A DNA stretch of 64,000 nt from an uncultured Acetatifactor sp. (GTDB taxonomy: Bacteria; Bacillota; Clostridia; Lachnospirales; Lachnospiraceae): assembly GCA_910589035.1 (NCBI GenBank), contig CAJUSI010000066.1, positions 4,988 through 68,987 of the forward strand. The letters run 5' to 3'. Made by a program: the position numbers and the translations under genes. Position 1 is the first letter of the stretch, and each line of letters opens with the position of its first letter. The notes below the pieces were generated by a model, which saw only the letters and a list, made by a program, of their open reading frames with translations, had not been told where the DNA came from and ran no database searches. Shown here piece after piece: positions 33,792 to 41,676 of the stretch.

Positions 33792-35180
33792 TTATCTAAT
33801 GCATAAACTGTCGGACATGACGCAGCGCCTGCTCTTGGTGAAGGATTTGGTGCTGGTGAGGCCTTCGCCGGTGCGGCTGGCAATGGTGAAGGTACAGTAT
33901 CCTTCTCCGCCGAAGCCCAGGGCCGCGTAGGAGGGCGCGTTCTTCACCAGGATGGCGGTGTCGATGGCCCTTGCGTATTTTGTGATGTTGTCGATGTTCT
34001 TGGAGTGGATGTGGGCGGAGTGGCGGTTGCCATGTTCCAGCCACACGGCCTTCTCGATGGCGTCGTCGATATCCTTCGCCCGCACCAAACCCAGGATGGG
34101 CATCATCAGCTCTTCGGCGATCAGGGGGTGTTCTTTCTCTCCCTCGAAGACGATGCAGCGGATGTTGTCCGGGACGGTGACGCCGATCATGCCCAGGAGG
34201 GTCTTGGCGTCCCTGCCCACGCATTTGCGGTTCAGTCCCTTGGGGGTGAGCACGGTTTTGGTCAAGCGTTCCTGTTCTTCTTTGGAGATCAGGTAGCAGC
34301 CCTGTTCGGAGATCATGTAGTGCATGAGTTCGTCGGCCACGGTGTCCACGGCCACGATCTCTTTCTCCGCGATGCAGGGGAGGTTGTTGTCAAAGGTGCA
34401 GCCGTTGACGATGTCCTCCGCCGCCTTGCGCACGTCCGCGGTCTCATCCACCACAGCGGGGGGATTGCCGGCTCCGGCTCCTATGCCCCTCTTTCCGGAG
34501 GAGAGGACTGCGGTCACCACGCCGGGGCCTCCGGTGGCCACCAGCAGGGGGATGTCTTTGTGTTTCATCATGATGTCACTGGTCTCCAGGGTGGGTTTCT
34601 CCACGGTGCAGGCCACGTTGTCAGGGCCGCCCGCTTTCATGGAGGCCTCGTTGATCATGTTGATGGCGAAGATGGTGGTCTTCACCGCCTGGGGGTGGGG
34701 GTTGAACACCACGGTGTTCCCCGCCGCCAGCATGCCGATGGAGTTGCAGATCACGGTCTCGCTGGGGTTGGTGCAGGGTGTGATGGCGCCGATGACGCCG
34801 AAGGGTCCCATCTCGATGAGGGTGAGACCTCTGTCCCCGGACCAGGCTGTGGTTTTCAGGTCTTCGGTGCCGGGGGTTTTGTCCGCCACCAGGTGGTGCT
34901 TTAATATTTTATGTCCCACATTGCCCATTCCTGTCTCGTTGACGCCCATTCGGGCAATGATTTCCGCATTTTCACGGGTCATGTTGCGGATGTTGGTGAT
35001 AATCTGTTCTCTCTGGTCGAGGCTCATTCTGCGGATGATGGCCTGGGATGCCTTCGCGGCCGCGATGGCGTCGTTCATGTCGGTGAAAATGCCGTGTTTT
35101 CCGCCCGCCGCTTCGGCGATCTGCATCTTTGCCACAACTTCCTGTACGATGTCCTTTACCAGACTCTCGTTTACAAGCAC
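33792..35180 (-). CDS. pduP: CoA-acylating propionaldehyde dehydrogenase (PduP-like)
   Basis: Aldehyde dehydrogenase superfamily enzyme that oxidises propionaldehyde with NAD and CoA to propionyl-CoA. Catalytic Cys269 is in NLPCIAEKE, matching the conserved PduP position, and GGPGVVTAVLSSGKRGIGAG forms the cofactor region. The N-terminal helix ESLVKDIVQEVVAKMQ before a linker is an encapsulation peptide. 462 aa is the usual length. Confidence 0.95.
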   Translation of the reverse strand: MLVNESLVKDIVQEVVAKMQIAEAAGGKHGIFTDMNDAIAAAKASQAIIRRMSLDQREQIITNIRNMTRENAEIIARMGVNETGMGNVGHKILKHHLVADKTPGTEDLKTTAWSGDRGLTLIEMGPFGVIGAITPCTNPSETVICNSIGMLAAGNTVVFNPHPQAVKTTIFAINMINEASMKAGGPDNVACTVEKPTLETSDIMMKHKDIPLLVATGGPGVVTAVLSSGKRGIGAGAGNPPAVVDETADVRKAAEDIVNGCTFDNNLPCIAEKEIVAVDTVADELMHYMISEQGCYLISKEEQERLTKTVLTPKGLNRKCVGRDAKTLLGMIGVTVPDNIRCIVFEGEKEHPLIAEELMMPILGLVRAKDIDDAIEKAVWLEHGNRHSAHIHSKNIDNITKYARAIDTAILVKNAPSYAALGFGGEGYCTFTIASRTGEGLTSTKSFTKSRRCVMSDSLCIR

Positions 35181-35280
35181 TTTGTTACCTCCTGTTCCAT
35201 TGCCGTTTCCGGCAATCTGTTCCTTCCTGCGTTCCGTTTCCGGTCCGGCAGGTCCTGGAGCTTTTGTTCTGTTTTGTCTC

Positions 35281-35877
35281 TCAGAGTTCCGGGAAAATGC
35301 TTCTTCCGTAGGCCGCCAGGGCGGTGTCCTGTTCGGCGCTGCCGCCGCTCACGCCCAGGGCTCCCAGTATGACGCCGTCCTTTTTCAGCACTTCGCCTCC
35401 GCCGAAGATGACGATTCTGCCCTGGTTGGTGAACTGTATGCCGTACAGGCTCTCTCCGGGCCCGCTCAAGGCTCCCAGGTCCGCGGTGGACATCTGGAAG
35501 GCGATGGAGGTGTAGGTCTTGTTCAGGGCCACGTCAAAGCTTCCTATGTAGGCGCCGTCCATGGAGTGGACGGCCACGGGGCGGCCGGAGGCGTCGGACA
35601 CGGCGGTGACCACTCTCATGTTCCACTCCGCGGCTTTCGCCTCAATCTTCTCAATCAGCTTTACCGCCAGCGCCAGGGGCATGGTGACCTGCACCAGGCC
35701 GCCGGCTGCGGGAACCGGGTCTGCAGGGTTTTCCGGGTTTTCTTTCCGGTTGTGCTGCATGTCCGCGGCCGGGCCGACAAAAGGCATTCTCCCGAGGGCG
35801 GCGTTTTCCGCGCTCCGGGTCTGTGTCATTTTTCCAAGGATCTCGCGGACGATGGTTTCTATCTCTCTATTGTCCAT
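35281..35877 (-). CDS. GlcG/HbpS-like (PduO C-terminal-like) protein with encapsulation peptide
   Basis: About 198 aa. The C-terminal ~135 residues match the GlcG/HbpS (DUF336) fold found in PduO C-termini and heme-binding HbpS (LALAVKLIEKIEAKAAEWNM, GALGVSGGSAEQD). The N-terminus EIETIVREILGKMTQ is an amphipathic helix followed by a linker, so it is probably packed in the lumen. Its role is unknown; heme or corrinoid binding has been reported in relatives, but no B12-dependent enzyme is present here. Confidence 0.85.
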   Translation of the reverse strand: MDNREIETIVREILGKMTQTRSAENAALGRMPFVGPAADMQHNRKENPENPADPVPAAGGLVQVTMPLALAVKLIEKIEAKAAEWNMRVVTAVSDASGRPVAVHSMDGAYIGSFDVALNKTYTSIAFQMSTADLGALSGPGESLYGIQFTNQGRIVIFGGGEVLKKDGVILGALGVSGGSAEQDTALAAYGRSIFPEL

Positions 35878-35993
35878 TTATGTCTCCCATAAATACCGCT
35901 GCCGCCCGCTGTCTCTCGGGAAGCAGATAAGCCTGCACGGCATTCTCAGATCCGGAGTTTATTATGAAAGCCCCGGACGGCGGCCGTGTGGAT

Positions 35994-36800
35994 TTATTTC
36001 CCAAGCTGTTCCAGCACTTTCTTCGTGATCTCTGCAACCATATCGGGAGAGACTGCGGTCTTTTCTTTGCCGCTGTGGCATCCGCCTCCGCAGGTGTGGC
36101 AGCTGGGCTTGCCTTCCTTTGCGTTGGGGCAGAGATTCGCGGGGTGGCGTCCCTTCATGCCGAACTGTCTCCGGATCTCGTAGAGATCCTCCACCTGCTG
36201 GGGGGTGAATTCCTTGGGGCCGCCCAGGAGTCTGGACTGGTAGAGGAGCTGGGCGTAGAATTCCACGGACTCCATTTTCAGGTATGCGCTCAGGAGGGAA
36301 TCGGAGTAGGTCAATGCGCCGTGATTCTCCAGCAGTACGGCGTCAAAATGCTGTACGTATTCGGAGACGGCGTCGGGGATCTCCATGGTGGAGGGCCTGC
36401 CGTATTTTGCAATGGGCACGCAGCCAAGGGCGATGACTGCCTCGGGCATGATGGGCTGGGTCAAGGGAATGCCGGCGATGGCGAAGCTGGTAGCATATAC
36501 GGGATGCGCATGCACCACGCTTCTCACGTCGGGTCTCTCCTGATAGACCCTCATATGCATCTTGATCTCGGATGAGGGCTTGAAATTGCCGTTTGCCTGG
36601 ATCACGTTGCCCTGGGCGTCCACCTTGCAGATGTACTCCGGGGTCATAAAGCCCTTGGACACGCCGGTGGGGGTGCAGAGAAATTCGTTGTCGCTGAGTT
36701 TTACGGAGATGTTGCCGTCGTTGGCGGCGACCATGTTCCTGTTGTAGATCCTCTTTCCGATGTCGCAAATCTCTTTTTTGATTTCGTACTCGTTTTGCAT
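35994..36800 (-). CDS. Class II aldolase (L-fuculose-1-phosphate aldolase family) with C-terminal encapsulation tail
   Basis: Zinc aldolase of the FucA/RhaD/AraD family. Substrate and metal motifs: AANDGNISVK, CTPTGVSKG, SVVHAHPVYATSF (two His) and LLENHGALTYS (His). It would cleave fuculose- or rhamnulose-1-phosphate to DHAP and lactaldehyde. After the catalytic domain comes a Cys/His-rich linker (CHTCGGGCH) and a terminal helix SPDMVAEITKKVLEQLGK that looks like a C-terminal encapsulation peptide. First gene of the BMC operon; AGGAGG precedes the ATG. Confidence 0.88.
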   Translation of the reverse strand: MQNEYEIKKEICDIGKRIYNRNMVAANDGNISVKLSDNEFLCTPTGVSKGFMTPEYICKVDAQGNVIQANGNFKPSSEIKMHMRVYQERPDVRSVVHAHPVYATSFAIAGIPLTQPIMPEAVIALGCVPIAKYGRPSTMEIPDAVSEYVQHFDAVLLENHGALTYSDSLLSAYLKMESVEFYAQLLYQSRLLGGPKEFTPQQVEDLYEIRRQFGMKGRHPANLCPNAKEGKPSCHTCGGGCHSGKEKTAVSPDMVAEITKKVLEQLGK

Positions 36801-36927
36801 TTTGATTCCTCCTGTTTCGTTTTTTGTTTCCTGCCGCCGGCTTGTCCGTTTTCCGCATTGCGCGTGGTGCGGGGTGTGGGAAACGAGGGGCGGCGTTGGT
36901 TTGCTTTCTTAGGAAATGCTCTTTTTT

Positions 36928-36969
36928 TATTATAAGCCTATCCACTACACAAGTCAACAAATAATTGTT
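36928..36969 (-). promoter_or_regulatory. Promoter and candidate operator of the BMC operon
   Basis: On the minus strand TTGACT (36951-36956) and TATAAT (36928-36933) with a 17-bp spacer, about 130 bp upstream of the aldolase gene. A palindrome CAACAAATAATTGTTG (36954-36969) overlaps the upstream end of the -35 box, a good position for repression. The DeoR protein at 25107 is the natural candidate (inference). Confidence 0.75.
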
Positions 36970-37139
36970 GGATTGTGTCGTTTTTGTTTTATTTGTGTGG
37001 TTTCTTTCGTGGTTTTCTCGAACAGTTCTAAGATTTCGCCGTTACAGTCATCAATGTCATAATCTTTATCAAAAAGATCCTGTCCTTCTAAACTGCCGAT
37101 TCTTTGAGTGGCTTTTTTCTGTGGTTGGCCTGTCAACAT
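36954..37139 (-). CDS. Small antitoxin-like protein, possibly truncated
   Basis: A 61-aa product whose centre (RIGSLEGQDLFDKDYDIDDC, then NGEILELFE) resembles C-terminal parts of small antitoxins. GGAGGAG lies 5 bases before the ATG. Another open frame immediately upstream (RFLLDMIQHFMKPAEEKN) ends in frame overlap, suggesting a frameshifted longer gene. No toxin partner is adjacent. Its 3' end overlaps the BMC promoter region. Confidence 0.45.
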   Translation of the reverse strand: MLTGQPQKKATQRIGSLEGQDLFDKDYDIDDCNGEILELFEKTTKETTQIKQKRHNPTIIC

Positions 37140-37207
37140 TTTTCTCCTCCGCCGGTTTCATAAAATGCTGTATCATATCAAGCAGAAAGCGCAGCTTGTG
37201 TTTCGGG

Positions 37208-38017
37208 TCATAAAGCCCAGGCCTGCAGCATATTCTCTATGCGCTTCAAATCCTGCATCTCTTCCTCAGAATCATAGGTATAGTTTTCCGGCACGGAGTC
37301 AAAGAGTTCGATGCGGGCCATTTCGCTCTCCGGAAGTTCTCCCAGGGAACGGACTTCGGCGTAGAAGACTCTGCCGTTATTTTTTCCTGTTCCGTCTTCC
37401 CATATCTGCTCGTAATCCCACAGGGGCATTATGCGGCAGTCCGTGATGCCGGTTTCCTCGTACAGTTCGCGCCTGGCGGCCTGCATGGGAGTCTCCCCCG
37501 GTTCCACATGTCCCCCGGGATGCTCGAAGCTCCCTCGGTACTTGTGGAAACAGTAGACCCATTTTCCCTGATAGTTCGCGAAGATGACCACAAAGCGGAT
37601 ATTAGGCAGCCATCCCGGCGGATAGTTTGTCTTACACGCGGCATTGCTCTCTCTGGCGCGCTCCGGCGTCTGCTTCGGAAATGCCCTCAGATAAATAACG
37701 TTTCCGTCCGGGTCGCGGAAGCTCATGTTGACCGCTCCCCAGGGGCGGGCTGTGGGCGGTTCAATGATTTCGGCTCCCAGCTCCATGACTCTGTGGTATT
37801 CTTTTTCCACATCTTCCACGGTGAACGCCAGGCAGATATTCTGGTTCCGGTTGTTTTTCCTGGAGCCGTCGTTGTATATGGTCAACATGGTCTCCTCCGC
37901 AATCAGGGTCTGGTGCACGGGGTCGTTGCTTTCGTTTTGGATATTCAGCAGTTTTTTGTAAAAATCCGCCAGGCGCACCACGTCATTGGTGAGCAGGCTT
38001 ACTTCTCCTATTTTCAT
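37208..38017 (-). CDS. VOC-domain and Nudix hydrolase fusion
   Basis: A protein with a glyoxalase/bleomycin-resistance (VOC) domain at residues ~1-120 (MKIGEVSLLTNDVVRLADFY ... FRDPDGNVIYLRAF) and a Nudix domain after it, with the Nudix box GGHVEPGETPMQAARREL followed by YEETGI. Nudix enzymes hydrolyse nucleoside-diphosphate-linked substrates; the VOC part may bind metal or a small ligand. Such fusion is uncommon. I chose ATG 38017; the frame is open to 38230 but there it runs over a remnant of another gene. Confidence 0.8.
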   Translation of the reverse strand: MKIGEVSLLTNDVVRLADFYKKLLNIQNESNDPVHQTLIAEETMLTIYNDGSRKNNRNQNICLAFTVEDVEKEYHRVMELGAEIIEPPTARPWGAVNMSFRDPDGNVIYLRAFPKQTPERARESNAACKTNYPPGWLPNIRFVVIFANYQGKWVYCFHKYRGSFEHPGGHVEPGETPMQAARRELYEETGITDCRIMPLWDYEQIWEDGTGKNNGRVFYAEVRSLGELPESEMARIELFDSVPENYTYDSEEEMQDLKRIENMLQAWAL

Positions 38018-38058
38018 AGGAATCACCATCCTTTCTGCGAATGTTTTTTCAAATACTC

Positions 38059-38157
38059 CTATGTCTCCGCGTAATCCATGGAGAATCGCCGGCAGAGTGC
38101 CTGCACTTCCGTGTCCGTGAAGCCAATGTATTTCTCGAAAAAGCTCTGATCCGTCAT
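38059..38157 (-). pseudogene. Remnant of an AAA-ATPase/PD-(D/E)XK (DUF1703-type) gene
   Basis: A 32-codon frame reads MTDQSFFEKYIGFTDTEVQA and LCRRFSMDYAET before TAG. The IGFTxxEVxxLC...MD pattern is typical of the middle of AAA-ATPase-like proteins common in Clostridia. Only this piece remains. Confidence 0.5.
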
Positions 38158-38251
38158 AAGTATTCCCTTGCGATACCTCCTCTCGCTTGCTGGAATTTCT
38201 GCCTGTAATACGCTTCGATTTCGATTTCATGCCAAAGGCCGGAAGCGTTTC

Positions 38252-38578
38252 TCAGTCTCCAGCGCCGGAGGGCTTTGCGTCCTCCCGGGGCTCCTTCCTC
38301 CAGTAGGCGGAGCCGTCCCTCAGTCTGTCGATCAGCCCGTATTGGAACATTTCCCGGCGGATCAGTTCAATGTCCCCGAAGGCGATGTTTGTCCGGATGA
38401 TTTCGTTTACTTCCTTTTCCGTATATTTCTTTTGCGGTTCAAACTGGTCTGCGATTTTCGTCAAGGCCAGGATCCTCATAGGGCGCTTTGAGGGATACTG
38501 GGTTAGTCTGCCGTTTTCGTCATAGTATGCTTTCAGTTTTTTCTCATATTCTGCTGTGGTTTTCTCGGTCTTTTCCAT
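38252..38578 (-). CDS. DUF2087 domain protein
   Basis: About 108 aa from ATG 38578 (AGGGG upstream). The central region (GRLTQYPSKRPMRILALTKI and FEPQKKYTEKEVNEIIR) matches the DUF2087 family, which occurs alone or at the C-terminus of ArsR-like regulators. Likely a small nucleic-acid-linked regulator, but the function is not known. An imperfect repeat GCATTCTTTCTGCCTGTG occurs twice just upstream (38594-38655). Confidence 0.8.
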   Translation of the reverse strand: MEKTEKTTAEYEKKLKAYYDENGRLTQYPSKRPMRILALTKIADQFEPQKKYTEKEVNEIIRTNIAFGDIELIRREMFQYGLIDRLRDGSAYWRKEPREDAKPSGAGD

Positions 38579-38772
38579 CCTTATACCCCTTGCTGCATTC
38601 TTTCTGCCTGTGGCGAGTTCTCTCTGCCAGTGCCGCATTCTTTCTGCCTGTGCAAAATTCTGTCATGGCTTTTCAGAGTTGCGCGGCATACCCGTTTCCG
38701 CTATGCTTATGCGATTATCCGAAGTAAAATATAGGTCTATATGCCTCTTTTTTCATGATCTTCGCTGCCTCT

Positions 38773-39612
38773 TCAACAGCAGCATGCCACGGCATCCAAA
38801 ACACCATTTAACACCTCGTTCCATTCCAAACCGCCCACATAATAATTTCTTTTTCTAAACTGCTCCCACATCCCCGCCATCCCTGCATCTTTTTCAATCA
38901 TAGTGAGGGTTTCTGATATCTCCTCTTTTGAGAACAGGGTTTCCCTCTTTTTACAGGTTGCGCTAAATGCCTGCGATAGAATAGCTTTGTCCACTCTGGC
39001 CGCACATATTTTCATAACTTCATATACATCATAATAATCCCTCAATCGGGTGTTCGCAATTCCCCTTGCCAGAATTGTCTGTATCTTCTCCGCGAGCAAT
39101 GTCTCCACATTGTATGTAAGAAGCGGGATTGTTCTATCTTCAAACATCAGTTTATATTCATATTCCACCGCAGACGGCGTAATCACATCATCTGTTGAAA
39201 TATCAATCTTAATAACCTGTCTCATTCGCTCCAATGCTGCTTCAAGCATTATTCTAACACCGGGATATTCGAAATCAGTCATAATATCCGACACAGAAGT
39301 AATGCGAAAAGTGACATCATCTTCCAATGGAATAGCACATATCTCAGAAACGATTCTCTGCGCGTCGTCCACATTCAGCGGAAGTGATTTCACTGTTGTG
39401 TCAATATCCATGGTTGCCCTCATATCAATGCCGATAATGGAGGCAACCAGTAAGCCGCCTTTCAGAATAAAATGATTGCGGTAATCGGACACAGATACCC
39501 GTTCCAAAAAGCGCTCCATAACAAAATTCCTGATCAATACCTTTGCAATATCGTTGTCCCCCTTTGAAATATTCCTCACCTTATCCTTCAGTTGTTTTGA
39601 AGTGTGGATCAT
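38773..39612 (-). CDS. AbiEii family nucleotidyltransferase toxin
   Basis: Toxin of a type IV AbiE toxin-antitoxin/abortive infection pair. The nucleotidyltransferase motif FILKGGLLVASIIG and MDIDTTVKSL (metal Asp) are followed by ETLLAEKIQTILARG and RLRDYYDVYEV, the conserved C-terminal motifs. Start overlaps the AbiEi stop by 4 bases. Base composition is AT-richer than the surrounding BMC genes, suggesting transfer. Confidence 0.92.
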   Translation of the reverse strand: MIHTSKQLKDKVRNISKGDNDIAKVLIRNFVMERFLERVSVSDYRNHFILKGGLLVASIIGIDMRATMDIDTTVKSLPLNVDDAQRIVSEICAIPLEDDVTFRITSVSDIMTDFEYPGVRIMLEAALERMRQVIKIDISTDDVITPSAVEYEYKLMFEDRTIPLLTYNVETLLAEKIQTILARGIANTRLRDYYDVYEVMKICAARVDKAILSQAFSATCKKRETLFSKEEISETLTMIEKDAGMAGMWEQFRKRNYYVGGLEWNEVLNGVLDAVACCC

Positions 39613-40202
39613 CCGAATACCTCCACGTATTTCATCACTTCATCCCTCATTCCAAGCTTCTCCGCATATTCGACCAGTCTGGATAATTTTTTGCCTTTAC
39701 CGGACATATACTCTTTTATGGCAGTTTGGAAATTCTGTACTTCCATTTTATTTCTGTCTGAAATCAAGTCGCAGATACACCTTTCTCTGTCATAAGCCTT
39801 AACCATATTTCCACTTGATGAAGGCACGGTACATACTCCAAGTCCATAACTGCTTTTTGAGGCATATTTTACCCGCACATTTCCGGTTTTCAAATGGGAA
39901 GCATTGTAGCCGGTGGGTACAGAAATACAAATCCCGGAGTATTCCCTGTCTATTAAGCCATGAAGATACAGTGCTGTTTCACCGGAGAAGATAACCGCCT
40001 TGTTTCGTACTTGCATAATATATAGTTCGTCCGGCCACACATCATCTGTAATGTAAATACCTCTCGCAATCCTTTCCAAACCTTTTTCTTTCACATATTT
40101 TGACAGAACTGCCTTAGATATTTTATTCTCTTTTACCATAGCCGCAAGAAGATAACCGTTGTTTCTCTCTGTTAGTTGCTGCAGAATATCATTTTTATCC
40201 AT
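39609..40202 (-). CDS. AbiEi-type antitoxin/transcriptional regulator
   Basis: N-terminal winged-helix (ILQQLTERNNGYLLAAMVKE, IARGIYITDDVWPDE) and C-terminal antitoxin domain, the AbiEi layout. AbiEi antagonises AbiEii and represses its own operon. ATG 40202 lies 8 bases after AGAGG; GTG 40211 is an alternative. The promoter upstream is embedded in a perfect inverted repeat. Confidence 0.9.
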   Translation of the reverse strand: MDKNDILQQLTERNNGYLLAAMVKENKISKAVLSKYVKEKGLERIARGIYITDDVWPDELYIMQVRNKAVIFSGETALYLHGLIDREYSGICISVPTGYNASHLKTGNVRVKYASKSSYGLGVCTVPSSSGNMVKAYDRERCICDLISDRNKMEVQNFQTAIKEYMSGKGKKLSRLVEYAEKLGMRDEVMKYVEVFG

Positions 40203-40214
40203 GGGATTCACCTC

Positions 40215-40260
40215 TTTACTTTCTCGCTTAAATTATATTTGATTTAAGCGAGAAAGTAAA
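40215..40260 (-). promoter_or_regulatory. abiE promoter inside a perfect 19-bp inverted repeat
   Basis: Arms TTTACTTTCTCGCTTAAAT (40215-40233) and its exact complement (40242-40260) flank an 8-base centre. On the minus strand TTTACT (40255-40260) and TATAAT (40232-40237) are 17 bp apart, so both promoter boxes lie in the palindrome. This fits AbiEi autorepression. The upstream YdcF gene ends at 40263. Confidence 0.85.
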
Positions 40261-40262
40261 CG

Positions 40263-40979
40263 TCAATGTTTCAAAATTTCAATGAATTCCGGGGTGAGTT
40301 CCGGTGTGAACTGTGTTCCCAGCCTTTTCAGTTCTCCCAGGACTTTTTGCCGGCCCCGGTCCGTCCGATACCAGTTCTCCCTGTCTACGTCCAGGTACAC
40401 CGGCGCGATCAGGAATTCTGTATCCGGAAAATTTGCCTGATAATACATGAGACATCTTCTGGAATGGTAGGCTTTGCAGCAGAGGATGGCTTTTTTCGGG
40501 TGCAGCCCTCTGGCGTCCAGGACTTTTCTGGAAAATCTGGCGTTCTCGGCGGTGAACTGCGCCTCAGCCTCCGGGATGATGCTGTCCGGGTCGACTCCTC
40601 CGGTCAACAACACGTCCGTATAAAATTCGCATTCGGTGGTGTAGTCTTTTCCGTAGACATCCGCTTTTGATTTCGCGCCTGCAAATCTGCCTACGGTTAC
40701 AGAGTATCTGCCCGAGGGCACGATATAGGGGGCGGCTCCCGCTTTCCACAGCTGTGCCGCCCGCTCCGGGAGCTCCGGCCAGGAGCCGCCGGGGATGAAG
40801 ATGATGTCGGCTTTTGCCGGATTTTCTTTCCCGGCCGGGGTTATGGGTCGGTGCTCTTCCGTGGAATGTCCCTCTTCCATGGAAGGCCCCTCCTTCATAG
40901 AATGTCCCTCTTCCATTGGCCACTCCAGGCTTATGTCTTCCAGAAAAATGAAGTTTGTAATATCGTCTAATATTCTCAT
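40263..40979 (-). CDS. YdcF/SanA-like DUF218 protein
   Basis: A 238-aa protein with the DUF218 core: IIFIPGGSWPELPERAAQLW, YIVPSGRYSV, TECEFYTDVLLTGGV and ILCCKAYHSRRCLMYYQ. Family members bind SAM or act in envelope functions; the role is uncertain. The N-terminus has an unusual repeat of Met/Lys-Glu-Glu-Gly-His-Ser type units (about residues 21-43, encoded by 18-bp repeats at 40857-40925). Confidence 0.82.
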   Translation of the reverse strand: MRILDDITNFIFLEDISLEWPMEEGHSMKEGPSMEEGHSTEEHRPITPAGKENPAKADIIFIPGGSWPELPERAAQLWKAGAAPYIVPSGRYSVTVGRFAGAKSKADVYGKDYTTECEFYTDVLLTGGVDPDSIIPEAEAQFTAENARFSRKVLDARGLHPKKAILCCKAYHSRRCLMYYQANFPDTEFLIAPVYLDVDRENWYRTDRGRQKVLGELKRLGTQFTPELTPEFIEILKH

Positions 40980-41069
40980 ATTTCTCCTTTCGGCACTTAA
41001 GGATGATAGATTGGATTTTCAATCCGGTCTGCCTTTTTCATCGTTCTCTCCCCGCTTGTCTCTGCTTTT

Positions 41070-41630
41070 TTACGTAAAGGAGTATTTGCAATCCGGCTGT
41101 CCTTTCCGGTAGGTACACTCGATTATTTCTCCGGGGTGTATTTTTTCGATATAGGTCAAGCACCGAAACGCCATTCCATGGCCCACCAGGACGACCCTGT
41201 CGTAATCCGAATATCGGTCTGCCGCACGCCTCATTCTCTGCCTCATGGAGGTGAGCGTTTCCCATCTGAATTTCACGCCCTCCGGATACTCGCCCTTCCA
41301 TTTCGTGAATTCACGGGCAAGCGCAAAGCTTTCCTCTGATGTGGTATATAAATTATCCCGATCCGGTATCCATTCGTGTAAATCCATATCCACCTCAACG
41401 CATATCCCGGTCTCTCGCGAAATGATCTGGGCTGTCTGCAAGGCTCTGGTGTAGGGAGAGGATACAATAATCTCCGCAGATTTCAGACGGACATCCCTGG
41501 CCGCCGTCTCCGCCTGCTGTCTTCCTCTGGGAGATAGGGGAGCAAAATCCCTTCCAAAGCCCCAAAATCCGTTTTCAAGCATATGATCATAAACGGCCTC
41601 TCCATGCCTTATAAGATAAAATACTGCCAT
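41070..41630 (-). CDS. Histidine phosphatase family protein
   Basis: Phosphoglycerate-mutase-like phosphatase with the phosphate-accepting motif LIRHGEAVYD at the start, SPYTRALQTAQII, and the second His in VLVGHGMAFRCL. The substrate is unknown. ATG 41630 follows AAGGAG; the longer frame to 41699 overlaps the next gene. Confidence 0.88.
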   Translation of the reverse strand: MAVFYLIRHGEAVYDHMLENGFWGFGRDFAPLSPRGRQQAETAARDVRLKSAEIIVSSPYTRALQTAQIISRETGICVEVDMDLHEWIPDRDNLYTTSEESFALAREFTKWKGEYPEGVKFRWETLTSMRQRMRRAADRYSDYDRVVLVGHGMAFRCLTYIEKIHPGEIIECTYRKGQPDCKYSFT

Positions 41631-41676
41631 TCCGTTTGCTCCTTCCCGTGTATTCCCGCCGCACTCCCATCGGCAG

